Of a DNA stretch of 15,678 nt, positions 1 to 6,661 are shown piece by piece; position 1 is the stretch's first letter, and the number at the start of each line of letters is the position of its first letter. The notes below the pieces were generated by a model. The model had not been told where the DNA came from, ran no database searches, and was given only the letters and a program-made list of their open reading frames with translations. The position numbers and the translations under genes are program-made. Origin of the DNA: an uncultured Devosia sp. (lineage in GTDB: Bacteria > Pseudomonadota > Alphaproteobacteria > Rhizobiales > Devosiaceae); contig CAMLOA010000005.1 in the NCBI GenBank assembly GCA_946481445.1, forward strand, positions 1-15,678. The letters run 5' to 3'.

Positions 1-650
1 ACGAAGTGCGCACCCCCATGACCTCGATCCGCTCCTTCTCGGAAATCCTGCTCGACGCCAATGATATCAATGACGGCCAGCGGCAGCATTTCGTCTCGAC
101 CATCCATCAGGAAAGCCTGCGGCTCACCAAGCTGCTCGACGAAATTCTCGATCTCTCGGCGCTGGAGCGGGGCGAGAGAACCTGGGAGAACGTGCCGGTT
201 GATGCCGAACTGGCGCTGGACCGGGCGCTCAACAGCTGCGAGGCGCTGCTGCGTCAGCGCGGCATGCGCGTGGAATATGGCGAGCGCGCCCGGCTGACCA
301 TGGTTTCGGGCGATGCAGACCGGTTGTGCCAGGTGTTCATCAACCTGATCTCCAACGCCGTCAAATACAACAATGCGGCCGAACCGATATTGAGGGTGAC
401 CTCGCTGGTCCGCTCGGGGAGCTACATCGTAGACTTTGCCGATAACGGGCCGGGCATTTCCAAGGGCGATCGCAAGATCATCTTCGAGAAATTCTCCCGC
501 GGGCAGCGGGGATCTTCCGGGCAGGCAGGGGCGGGGCTGGGCCTTGCCATTTCACGCCAGATCGTGACGCGGATGAACGGGTCGCTCGACGTCGTCACCG
601 GGCCGCTGCCGGGAGCCTGCTTCCGTGTGCGACTGGATGTGGCGCGCTAG
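1..650 (+). CDS. Sensor histidine kinase, C-terminal catalytic part (5' partial)
   Basis: This is the transmitter half of a two-component sensor kinase: it autophosphorylates on a histidine and passes the phosphate to a response regulator not seen here. The window opens inside the H-box. Bases 1-2 (AC) are the end of the phosphoacceptor codon, presumably His, followed by E-V-R-T-P-M-T-S-I-R. The GTG at 6 is therefore an internal Val, not a start. The HisKA dimerisation helix pair covers roughly the first 60 visible residues. The ATPase domain follows, with an N box (FINLISNAVKYNN), G1 (DNGPGI), an F box (FEKFSRG) and G2 (GAGLGLAI), all intact. The stop TAG (648-650) overlaps the opposing channel gene's stop inside CTAG. 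The sensing domain lies outside the window. The H-box style resembles CbrA-like kinases with an N-terminal symporter domain, but that is inference. Confidence 0.95.
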   Translation, partial: EVRTPMTSIRSFSEILLDANDINDGQRQHFVSTIHQESLRLTKLLDEILDLSALERGERTWENVPVDAELALDRALNSCEALLRQRGMRVEYGERARLTMVSGDADRLCQVFINLISNAVKYNNAAEPILRVTSLVRSGSYIVDFADNGPGISKGDRKIIFEKFSRGQRGSSGQAGAGLGLAISRQIVTRMNGSLDVVTGPLPGACFRVRLDVAR

Positions 651-1465
651 TGATGGCCGGAATCGGGGATGTTGAGGATATGGCCGCAGGCCTTGCAGTG
701 CACCGCGTCCGGATCATGCTTGTTGAGGCCGCATTGGGGGCAGGGGAAGTGGACCTTGGTCGGGCGGAAGATGGCCTGGGCGAGCCGCACGAACAATGAG
801 ATGCCGATGATCATGATCAGCACGGAGGCCAGCTTGCCCCACGTGCCGGGCAGGGTGATGTCACCAAAGCCGGTTGTCGTCACCGTGGCGACGGTGAAAT
901 AGAGGGCGTCGACATAGCCGGCCAGCCGGTCATCGCCACGATTGGCGAAGGCCGTGTAGACGAAGCCGGTGACCACAAACAGAAAGACCAGGAGGTTGAC
1001 GACCGCCTGGATTGGTTCCTGATAGGCCTGCAACCCACGCTTCCGGAGTGGACGCCAGAACATGCCGGTGCGCGTGAGCGTCCACAGCCTGAGGATGCGC
1101 AGGAAGCCAAGGTTGACCAGCCAGGCCGGGGCCAGAAGAGTTGCCAGAATGAAGATGTCGATGATGACCGGCAATTGGCGCAGCCATCGCAGCATGTCGG
1201 TGGAGGCCAGCGCCCTGGCCGTCAGGTCTGCCAGCAGGAGCAGGGCGATCGAATAATCGATCCAGAGGAACCACGCGTCGTCACGCAGCAGTGGCGTGGC
1301 GATGAAGAAGGCGATAACCGCCAGATCGACGAGCAGCACGGTTGCCTGGAACCGCTGCGCCCCCGGAGACTGGCTGTGATAGAGCACGCGCAAGGTGGAG
1401 CGGAACCTGCGGAATCCGCGCTCGGTGGAATCGCTTGCCGCCGTCTTGTCTTTGTCCGCGCCCAT
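647..1465 (-). CDS. Potassium-channel-like ion transporter with C-terminal zinc ribbon
   Basis: This is a 272-residue inner-membrane channel subunit of the voltage-gated cation channel superfamily. Predicted segments are S1 (about 41-60), S2 (69-88), S3 (98-113), an S4-like stretch with arginines (117-132), S5 (152-175), a pore loop with the filter TTTGFGD (196-202) and S6 (210-232). The filter is K+-type, with Phe replacing the usual Tyr of TVGYGD. After S6 the protein ends in a CPxC-x11-CxxC zinc ribbon (Cys 242, 245, 257, 260), an unusual cytoplasmic tail. The ATG at 1465 is chosen because AGAAGG sits 5 bases upstream of it. A GTG two codons earlier has no such spacing. The gene is divergent from the DUF1993 gene, and its stop overlaps the histidine kinase stop. 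Channel identity is strong, but ligand and gating are unknown. Confidence 0.9.
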   Translation of the reverse strand: MGADKDKTAASDSTERGFRRFRSTLRVLYHSQSPGAQRFQATVLLVDLAVIAFFIATPLLRDDAWFLWIDYSIALLLLADLTARALASTDMLRWLRQLPVIIDIFILATLLAPAWLVNLGFLRILRLWTLTRTGMFWRPLRKRGLQAYQEPIQAVVNLLVFLFVVTGFVYTAFANRGDDRLAGYVDALYFTVATVTTTGFGDITLPGTWGKLASVLIMIIGISLFVRLAQAIFRPTKVHFPCPQCGLNKHDPDAVHCKACGHILNIPDSGHH

Positions 1466-1475
1466 GCGCACCTTC

Positions 1476-1488
1476 TGTCAGCCTGACA
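1476..1488. promoter_or_regulatory. Perfect palindrome between divergent channel and DUF1993 genes
   Basis: TGTCAG-C-CTGACA is a perfect 6-bp inverted repeat around one central base. It lies immediately upstream of the channel gene's ribosome binding site (complement of 1471-1476), in the 81-base divergent spacer. It could be an operator for a dimeric repressor or a small leader hairpin. It is short enough that chance is possible. Confidence 0.35.
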
Positions 1489-1501
1489 TCCGCCGTGCAT
1501 C

Positions 1502-1527
1502 TACGCGCGGACCGGGCTCACCGTTCC
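1502..1527 (-). promoter_or_regulatory. Possible EcfG-type stress promoter for the channel gene
   Basis: Read on the minus strand, GGAAC (1527-1523) is followed after 17 bases by CGTA (1505-1502). The alphaproteobacterial general-stress sigma factor EcfG recognises GGAAC-N16/17-CGTT, so one base of the -10 differs. Transcription would start about 30 bases upstream of the channel ATG. This is weak support only. Confidence 0.25.
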
Positions 1528-1546
1528 AACCAAGGTAGCGCAAGCC

Positions 1547-2047
1547 ATGTCCCTGTCCATCCATGCCCTCACCGTGCCCGTCTTCACACGGACGCTCAAC
1601 AACCTCATTGCCATCATGGACAGAGCCGAGGCTTATGCCACCGAGAGGAAGTTCGACCCCGCCGTGCTGGTCAATGCGCGGCTGGCGCCGGACATGATTC
1701 CGTTCCGCGGCCAGGTGATGATCGCCACCGACCACGTCAAGGGTTGTGTCAGCCGGTTGGCCGCCAAGGACATTCCCTCTTGGCCCGATACCGAACAGAC
1801 CTTCGACGAGTTGCGGACCCGCGTGCGCAAGGCGCTCGACCTGCTGGCCTCCTATGAGGTGGCGGACCTCGAGGGCGGCGAGAGCCGGACGGTCACCCTC
1901 AAGCTGGGTGGCAAGGAGGTATCCCAGCCGGGGCTGGAATACCTGACCCAGCGGGCCCTTCCCAACTTCTTCTTCCACGTCACCACGGCCTACGCCATCC
2001 TGCGCCACAATGGCGTACCGATCGGGAAGGCCGACTACATCGGCTAG
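1547..2047 (+). CDS. DUF1993 (DinB-like) family protein
   Basis: This is a 166-residue cytoplasmic helical protein matching DUF1993, a family of unknown function related in fold to DinB/YfiT metal-binding four-helix proteins. The most recognisable part is the C-terminal stretch F-F-H-V-T-T-A-Y-A-I-L-R-H-N-G-V (about 145-160), ending near K-A-D-Y-I-G. Length and ends agree with a complete family member. ATG 1547 is preceded by AAGG about 11 bases upstream. No signal peptide or membrane segment is visible. The stop TAG overlaps the convergent FecR gene's stop in CTAG (2044-2047), so any read-through transcript enters a long GGN tract. The biochemical role is not known. Confidence 0.9.
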   Translation: MSLSIHALTVPVFTRTLNNLIAIMDRAEAYATERKFDPAVLVNARLAPDMIPFRGQVMIATDHVKGCVSRLAAKDIPSWPDTEQTFDELRTRVRKALDLLASYEVADLEGGESRTVTLKLGGKEVSQPGLEYLTQRALPNFFFHVTTAYAILRHNGVPIGKADYIG

Positions 2048-3000
2048 CACGCCCTGATCTGACACGGCGGTGGTGGAGGCGGCGGTGGTGGCGGCGGCGG
2101 TGGTGGAGGCGGCGGAGGCGGTGGTGGCGGCGGAGGCGGAGGTGGAGGTGGAGGTGGCGTTGGTGGCTGCGGCTGTGGCGTTGGCGGTTGCGGCTGCGGA
2201 GTTGGCGGTTGCGGCTGCGGAGTTGGCGGCGTCGGCGTCGGAGTCGGAGTGTCCGGCGTCGGCGTTTGGGGATCGGTGCGCTGCTGGGGCTCGAGGGGAG
2301 TGACCGGTTCGTGCACGATGACGGCCTTGTCTTCGGTACAGAAGATGGCGCCGCTCACCTTGAAGGCATTGAGAAGAGGCGACTGGAACCTAGCGTAACG
2401 GAACTGCTGCGCCGTGGGGCGGTGCTGGGCGTCCAGTATGGTCAGCAGGCTGGCGTCGCTGCGGGTCGCTACGCCGATATCGCAACGGTCGACCAGTTCG
2501 GTACATTCTCCAGCGCCATTGCAGACGCGAAGGGCGCCCTCATAGAGCATGACTTCGGTCAGCCCCGTGCTGGCGATGAAATCGAAGATCGTTCCGCGCA
2601 CGGCGATCGAGGCGGTGGGCGTGTTGATGGAATAGGCCGATTTCGGGCTGTTTCCACTGATGAAACGGAACGTGCCGCCGAGGGCATTGATGGTCAGGTT
2701 CTGGGCCGTGTTACTGCTGGCCATGAGATATGTTTCGACCAGGAGCGAACTGTTGGGGCCAACGACCAGGCGCGTCTGGTCGTCAAAAACGACCTGGACC
2801 TGGCCGGAACTGCCCGTGACGATCAATTCGCCGACCGAGACATCGGCGCCGACCTGCAGGATGCGGTCGGCATTGCCCAACCGCGCCAGGGCATCCGGAT
2901 TGACGCCGACGGCCGTACCCTCGCCTGCCGCCATGGCCGGCGTTGCAAGGAGCCCAAGGGCAAACAGTGTGCTGACAATTGTTTTCATGATGAACGACAT
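2044..3000 (-). CDS. Secreted FecR-domain protein with polyproline C-terminal tail
   Basis: This 318-residue exported protein has a Sec signal peptide (1-24, cleavage after AMA). A FecR/iron-dicitrate-sensor-type beta domain covers about 45-180, with the family hallmark T-P-T-A-S-I-A-V-R-G-T-I-F-D (127-140). A linker of about 50 residues follows. The low-complexity tail consists of PT repeats (246-260), three PQPQPPT units, 31 consecutive prolines (282-312) and a final C-Q-I-R-A-C. FecR domains usually act in periplasmic signalling with an ECF sigma factor. None is present here, and this copy lacks the N-terminal membrane anchor, so a structural or envelope role is as likely. Translation of the proline run should need elongation factor P. 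ATG 3000 is chosen; ATG 2988 is an alternative that keeps a signal peptide. A GTTC-N7-GTTC box lies 17-31 bases upstream. Confidence 0.88.
   Translation of the reverse strand: MSFIMKTIVSTLFALGLLATPAMAAGEGTAVGVNPDALARLGNADRILQVGADVSVGELIVTGSSGQVQVVFDDQTRLVVGPNSSLLVETYLMASSNTAQNLTINALGGTFRFISGNSPKSAYSINTPTASIAVRGTIFDFIASTGLTEVMLYEGALRVCNGAGECTELVDRCDIGVATRSDASLLTILDAQHRPTAQQFRYARFQSPLLNAFKVSGAIFCTEDKAVIVHEPVTPLEPQQRTDPQTPTPDTPTPTPTPPTPQPQPPTPQPQPPTPQPQPPTPPPPPPPPPPPPPPPPPPPPPPPPPPPPPPPCQIRAC
2065..2157. repeat. (GGN) triplet tract encoding 31 prolines on the minus strand
   Basis: There are thirty-one uninterrupted GGN-type triplets (CGG, TGG, AGG on the plus strand), read as CCN proline codons in the FecR gene. 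Third-position variety (CCG, CCA, CCT) shows that the tract is kept at protein level rather than being a single expanded triplet. The plus strand has dense GG pairs that could form two-tier G-quadruplexes. Confidence 0.95.
2158..2220. repeat. Three tandem 21-base repeats (PQPQPPT units)
   Basis: Copies lie at 2158-2178, 2179-2199 and 2200-2220. The last two differ at one base; the first differs from the second at three. They encode the proline/glutamine/threonine heptads next to the polyproline tract and probably vary in number between strains by slippage. Confidence 0.9.
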
Positions 3001-3016
3001 GTCCCACTACTTGGCT

Positions 3017-3031
3017 GAACGCAGGCTGAAC
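3017..3031. promoter_or_regulatory. Direct-repeat operator GAAC-N7-GAAC (LexA/SOS-box-like)
   Basis: GAAC at 3017-3020 and 3028-3031, separated by 7 bases, sit inside an 8-base direct repeat GGCTGAAC (3013-3020 and 3024-3031). Toward the FecR gene it reads GTTC-N7-GTTC, 17-31 bases upstream of the ATG and downstream of a candidate promoter, a position suited to repression. The spacing matches the alphaproteobacterial LexA box. An OmpR-family regulator with an 11-bp repeat is the main alternative. Confidence 0.55.
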
Positions 3032-3046
3032 AGTGCCGCATCATCT

Positions 3047-3075
3047 ATCATGACTTTTAGACAGTTTCACTCCAA
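3047..3075 (-). promoter_or_regulatory. Possible sigma-70-type promoter for the FecR gene
   Basis: On the minus strand TTGGAG (3075-3070) and CATGAT (3052-3047) are separated by 17 bases. That gives 3/6 and 4/6 matches to the consensus hexamers with ideal spacing. Transcription would start near 3040, leaving a leader that contains the GTTC-N7-GTTC box. This is moderate to weak evidence. Confidence 0.3.
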
Positions 3076-3128
3076 TAGAACCGACCGGCGCCTGAGGCCC
3101 CCGGCTGGGACCAGCACGGAGCCTTCTG

Positions 3129-3147
3129 TTGCCGTCCGCGGCGGCAA
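3129..3147 (+). other. Stem-loop in the leader region of the glycosyltransferase gene
   Basis: TTGCCG (3129-3134) pairs with CGGCAA (3142-3147) around a 7-base loop, about 50 bases before the glycosyltransferase ATG. It could be a leader hairpin. No T-run follows, so it is not a standard terminator. The rest of the 195-base spacer 3001-3195 shows only the FecR promoter and operator candidates. Confidence 0.35.
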
Positions 3148-3195
3148 AGGCTATGTGCTGGCGGATACAGGAGCACGAACGTGCCGAGGAGTCCC

Positions 3196-3939
3196 ATGAA
3201 GCTGGCATTCGTCATACCCGCCTATAACGAGGAAGCGCTGATCGGCAAATGCCTCGAGTCGGTGGTGGCGGAGGTCCGGCGTTCAGGCCGTCCGGCCGGC
3301 ATCATCGTGGTCAACAATGCCTCGACGGACCGCACCGGAGAGATCGCGCGGGGCTTCGAAGGCGTCCAGGTGGTGGACGAACCCAAGAAGGGCCTGGTGA
3401 ACGCCCGCGATGCCGGCTTCGCTGCTAGCGCGGGCTATGACCTCATCGCCAATATCGACAGTGACACCATTGTGCCGGAGGGCTGGCTGGACACGGTCTA
3501 TGGCGAATTCGAGAAGGACCCCAAGCTGGTCTGCCTCAGCGGGCCTTACGTCTACTACGACATGAGCCGCTGGAACCGCTTCCTCATCGGCATGTTCTAC
3601 GGGCTCACTTATCTGATCTACGTGGTCAACCGCTTCATCCTGAGGGTGGGGTCGGTGGTCCAGGGGGGCAACTTCGTGTTCAAGCGCGCGGCCTGGGAAC
3701 AGGTGGGGGGCTATGACCGCACCATTGAGTTCTTCGGCGAGGATACCGACGTGGCCGTGCGGCTTTCCAAGGTCGGCGGAGTCAAGTGGACGTTCGCGCT
3801 CAAGATGAAGACATCTGGCCGTCGCCTTGAAAAGGAAGGTGTTTTCCGCACCGCTGGCACCTATACGCTCAACTTTTTCTGGGTCACCTTTCGTGGCAAA
3901 CCGGCCACGAAGGCCTATAGCGATATCCGCCCCGACTGA
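3196..3939 (+). CDS. Family 2 glycosyltransferase
   Basis: This 247-residue GT-A fold enzyme should transfer a sugar from a nucleotide-sugar donor to an acceptor, plausibly a polysaccharide or lipid. It has the N-terminal P-A-Y-N-E-E (8-13), V-V-N-N-A-S-T-D (38-45), the metal-binding DSD (88-90), Q-G-G-N-F (156-160) and the F-F-G-E-D-T-D acidic motif (179-185) expected to supply the catalytic base. A hydrophobic stretch (about 129-149) suggests membrane association, but there is no multi-span tail. ATG 3196 is chosen over the GTG at 3181 because GAGGA lies 5 bases upstream and the GT2 fold begins at once (MKLAFVIPAYNEE). The ExoD-like gene follows 71 bases later on the same strand, and the two could share envelope-polysaccharide work. 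Donor and acceptor cannot be told. Confidence 0.92.
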   Translation: MKLAFVIPAYNEEALIGKCLESVVAEVRRSGRPAGIIVVNNASTDRTGEIARGFEGVQVVDEPKKGLVNARDAGFAASAGYDLIANIDSDTIVPEGWLDTVYGEFEKDPKLVCLSGPYVYYDMSRWNRFLIGMFYGLTYLIYVVNRFILRVGSVVQGGNFVFKRAAWEQVGGYDRTIEFFGEDTDVAVRLSKVGGVKWTFALKMKTSGRRLEKEGVFRTAGTYTLNFFWVTFRGKPATKAYSDIRPD

Positions 3940-4010
3940 TTGCGAGGCTAGTGCCTTGGTAACGATCGCGGGCTAAGCTCCGTCCAACTTCTCAGCGCGG
4001 ATCCGACAGC

Positions 4011-4682
4011 ATGGCCGAAACCGAGCCGACCATCAGCATCGATGCGGTGCCCAAGGACGAAGGGGCGGATCGCCTTTCCGCAATCCTGACGGCCATCGCC
4101 AAGGGGCAGGAGCGCGAACGGATATCGATCGCTGACCTGCTGCATGCCCTTGAGCACCGGGCGATCGGGGCGCTGATGTTCATCTTTGCCGTGCCCAATG
4201 CCATCCCGGTTCCTCCGGGCGTGTCCGCCGTGCTGGGCGCGCCGCTGATCTTCCTGTCGTTCCAGCTGATGCTCGGCCAGCGGCCCTGGCTTCCCAAGAT
4301 CATTACGGACCGGTCGCTGTCGCGTGTCGATTTCGAAAAGGTGGTCGATCTGGCAGCCCCCTGGCTGGCCAAGGCCGAGCGGCTGATGCGACCGCGCTAT
4401 CAGTTCCTGGCCAAGCCGCCGGCCGAGTACCTGGCGGGCCTGGTCTGCCTGATCCTGTCGATCATCCTGTTCCTGCCGATTCCGCTGGGCAACATGCTGC
4501 CTGCCTTCACCATTTGCGTGCTGGCACTGGGCGTGCTGGAACGGGACGGGGTCTGGATCGCCATTGGGCACGCGCTGGCCATCGTGGCTGTCGTCATTGT
4601 GTGGGGCGTGGTGATTGCGCTGGCCTGGGGCGCGCTGTTCGTGCTCAGCAACCTGCTCGGAATTTCGCTCCCCTTCGGTTAG
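4011..4682 (+). CDS. ExoD-family exopolysaccharide synthesis membrane protein
   Basis: This 223-residue inner-membrane protein matches the ExoD family, named for a Rhizobium gene needed for normal exopolysaccharide and alkali tolerance; the molecular function is not established. A soluble N-terminus of about 50 residues (I-S-I-A-D-L-L-H-A-L near 42-51) is followed by the typical hairpin A-V-P-N-A-I-P-V-P-P-G. After a charged middle loop come further hydrophobic segments with the motif L-F-L-P-I-P-L-G-N-M-L-P, and finally a strongly hydrophobic end. ATG 4011 is the first good start; its Shine-Dalgarno sequence is poor. It may be co-transcribed with the glycosyltransferase upstream. Length and motifs agree with a complete family member. 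Confidence 0.88.
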   Translation: MAETEPTISIDAVPKDEGADRLSAILTAIAKGQERERISIADLLHALEHRAIGALMFIFAVPNAIPVPPGVSAVLGAPLIFLSFQLMLGQRPWLPKIITDRSLSRVDFEKVVDLAAPWLAKAERLMRPRYQFLAKPPAEYLAGLVCLILSIILFLPIPLGNMLPAFTICVLALGVLERDGVWIAIGHALAIVAVVIVWGVVIALAWGALFVLSNLLGISLPFG

Positions 4683-4746
4683 GCGACGTTAAGTTTCCAA
4701 AGCGAGGGGAATCAGCAGATGCTGCCGGCTGCGCTAGTCTGGCGCG

Positions 4747-4761
4747 GCCGCATGGTGCGGC
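4747..4761 (+). promoter_or_regulatory. Hairpin abutting the ribosome binding site of the FliK-like gene
   Basis: GCCGCA-TGG-TGCGGC forms a perfect 6-bp stem with a 3-base loop, ending one base before the Shine-Dalgarno AGGGG (4762-4766) that serves the GTG start at 4775. So close a stem may limit ribosome access. No function is proven. Confidence 0.4.
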
Positions 4762-4774
4762 AGGGGCATGAGCC

Positions 4775-6661
4775 GTGTCGATCCCCAGCCAGCTTCCCCA
4801 GCTTCTGACGGCCGCGCGCAGCTCGGCACTGCAGGCGCTTGCGCTGCAGGCCGGACAAGTGCTGGATGGCAAGGTGCTGGGCCCCGCACCGGGCGGCGGC
4901 ACGCAGGTGGAGATTGCCGGACAGCGGCTCAATCTGCTGCTGCCAACACTGCTGGCAGCCGGTGCCACCATAAAGCTCGAAGTCCAGTCGGCAGGTCCGC
5001 AGATCCGCCTGGCGCTGCAGACTCCTGCTCCCACCGTTCCGGCCGCTCCGTCGGCGCCGCAAACGCCAGTCACTGCGCCATCGGCCACGGTCGCGACGGC
5101 GACCAGCCAACCGGTACCGTCTGTAGTGCTGCCACAGCCCGCCTTCCCAATCCCCCCGCCGGCTACAAGTCCTGCGGCCGGGGTCCAGCCCGGGCCGCCT
5201 GCCGGTGCGTCGTCACGGGTCGATGTGGCTTTCACCACCGGTGTGCCCACGGCGCCCAATGTGCCGGGCGGTGCGGTCGGGGGCGGACCTGTTCCCGCCG
5301 CCGGAACACCCGATGCCCCGGTCCCCACCAGTGCACCGGCGGTGCCTAACGCGGCCGGGAAGCTTGCGGCTTCAGGATCTGCCCCGGTTTCGCCTGCCGC
5401 AGGTGGTGCGGCGCCGGCGCCTGCGTCCCCGGCGCCAGCGATGCCGGGCGCGTCCATCGCCACCCCTGTGGGGCCACCCTCGGCGGTGCCGCCTGCCGGG
5501 GCAGCTCCGGCTGCACCAGGCGCCCAGGCGGTAAATCCACAAGCCCAGGCGGCAAATCCGGCGACCAATGCGCCGGCGGCGGCGGGCGCAGGCGCAGGGC
5601 AGGCCCCCGCTCCGATTGCCATCAGCGGCCCCGCGCAGGCCTATGCGCGGCAGGCCGGCCCCGTGACGCTGCAGCAGGTTGTCGGCGTATCGCCGGCCAC
5701 GACCGCTCCGGTGCCGCAAGGGCCAGCCCCGCCAGCGCCCATCACTGGCGCCGCCACGGCTTCAACGCCACAGGCTGCCCTGGCGCAGATGGTGCAGGCG
5801 GCTGTGCCGCGGCAGGGTTCGATCACCAGCCTCACCACGGCGCTGACGGCTATTGCCGGCAAGGTGGCGCTGCCCGAGCCGGTCATCCGCGCGGCGCAAC
5901 AAGTGCTGGCCGGGCGGCTGCGCCTGGACGGGCCGCCGCTGACCGGGGCCCAGCTGCAGAAGGCCGTGCTGGGCTCGGGGCTGTTCCAGGAGGCCAAGCT
6001 GGGTGCGGGGAATCCGGCGCAGCCGCAGTCGGACATGAAGTCGGCCCTCTTGTCCCTGCGCCAGTCGCTTGGTGCCTGGCTGGGACAGCAGGCAGCCATC
6101 CTGCCGGCGGCCAAGGTGGCGCCGCCGCTCAGGGGCAGCGTGCCCAGGGCGCGCAGCGCCGAGCTGCCCCCGCTCGAGCCCGCGAGCAGTTCGGCCGAGG
6201 TGGGCAAGCAGTTGCTCGACCGTACCGAAGCAGCGCTGTCGCGATTGCGTCTGCATCAGAATGCGTCGCTACCCGACCCGGCAGGCAGGCAGGCCGACTT
6301 GAGCCTCGACCTGCCGGTCACCATCGGCCAGCACCAGGCGTTGCTCCACCTTCAGATTCACCGCGACGCGCAGGGGCAGGGAGAGACCGAAACGGATCGC
6401 AGCTGGCAGATGCGCTTTGCCATCAACCTGCCCGAACTGGGCGAGGTCGGCGCCCAGGTCTCGTTGCGGGGCGGTGGCGCCGGGGTCATGCTCTGGGCCG
6501 CGGACGGTGAGACGGCGCGGGCGCTGGAAGCGTCGATAGCAGACCTGCGGCACGAGCTGGCGGCTTCGGGCCTGCAGCCGGGAGCGGTCTTTGTGCGCCA
6601 CGGTGAACCGCCAAACTCGCCGGCAGCGCCATCCGGCCATTTCGTGGATGCCCGGCGATGA
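4775..6661 (+). CDS. FliK-like hook-length-control-type protein
   Basis: This 628-residue protein has three parts. The N-terminal domain (about 1-82) has the alternating hydrophobic pattern L-A-L-Q-A-G-Q-V-L-D-G-K-V-L. A very long Ala/Pro-rich low-complexity region (about 84-340) follows, then a helical section with L-L-S-L-R-Q-S-L-G and S-G-L-F-Q-E-A (near 399). The C-terminal domain (about 509-610) resembles the Flg_hook/FliK C-terminus (N-L-P-E-L-G-E-V-G-A-Q-V-S-L, then D-L-R-H-E-L-A-A-S-G-L). FliK proteins measure hook length and switch export specificity by contacting the FlhB cytoplasmic domain. The start is GTG 4775, with AGGGG 8 bases upstream; the nearby ATG 4768 is out of frame. Its stop overlaps the start of an FlhB-like domain gene. 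No flagellar genes are in view, so a true hook role is uncertain. Confidence 0.8.
   Translation: MSIPSQLPQLLTAARSSALQALALQAGQVLDGKVLGPAPGGGTQVEIAGQRLNLLLPTLLAAGATIKLEVQSAGPQIRLALQTPAPTVPAAPSAPQTPVTAPSATVATATSQPVPSVVLPQPAFPIPPPATSPAAGVQPGPPAGASSRVDVAFTTGVPTAPNVPGGAVGGGPVPAAGTPDAPVPTSAPAVPNAAGKLAASGSAPVSPAAGGAAPAPASPAPAMPGASIATPVGPPSAVPPAGAAPAAPGAQAVNPQAQAANPATNAPAAAGAGAGQAPAPIAISGPAQAYARQAGPVTLQQVVGVSPATTAPVPQGPAPPAPITGAATASTPQAALAQMVQAAVPRQGSITSLTTALTAIAGKVALPEPVIRAAQQVLAGRLRLDGPPLTGAQLQKAVLGSGLFQEAKLGAGNPAQPQSDMKSALLSLRQSLGAWLGQQAAILPAAKVAPPLRGSVPRARSAELPPLEPASSSAEVGKQLLDRTEAALSRLRLHQNASLPDPAGRQADLSLDLPVTIGQHQALLHLQIHRDAQGQGETETDRSWQMRFAINLPELGEVGAQVSLRGGGAGVMLWAADGETARALEASIADLRHELAASGLQPGAVFVRHGEPPNSPAAPSGHFVDARR

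Noticed and set aside
6..8. GTG as the start of the histidine kinase gene
   Set aside because: It falls within the H-box just after the phosphoacceptor position, so it is internal to a larger protein.
177..195. Two GAAC sites in the histidine kinase gene that resemble the operator
   Set aside because: They are 6 bases apart, not 7, and lie inside a coding region.
2158..2220. Three regularly spaced repeats that could hint at a CRISPR array
   Set aside because: They are tandem without spacers and encode PQPQPPT in frame within a real gene.
2188..3018. 276-codon plus-strand frame opposite the FecR gene
   Set aside because: The minus-strand protein has a signal peptide and FecR motif. The plus frame begins inside the repeat tract with an Arg-rich sequence.
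4645..5622. Gly/Ala-rich 325-codon frame on the minus strand opposite the FliK-like gene
   Set aside because: It mirrors the Ala/Pro-rich linker of the FliK-like gene. Low-complexity GC-rich DNA leaves all frames open.
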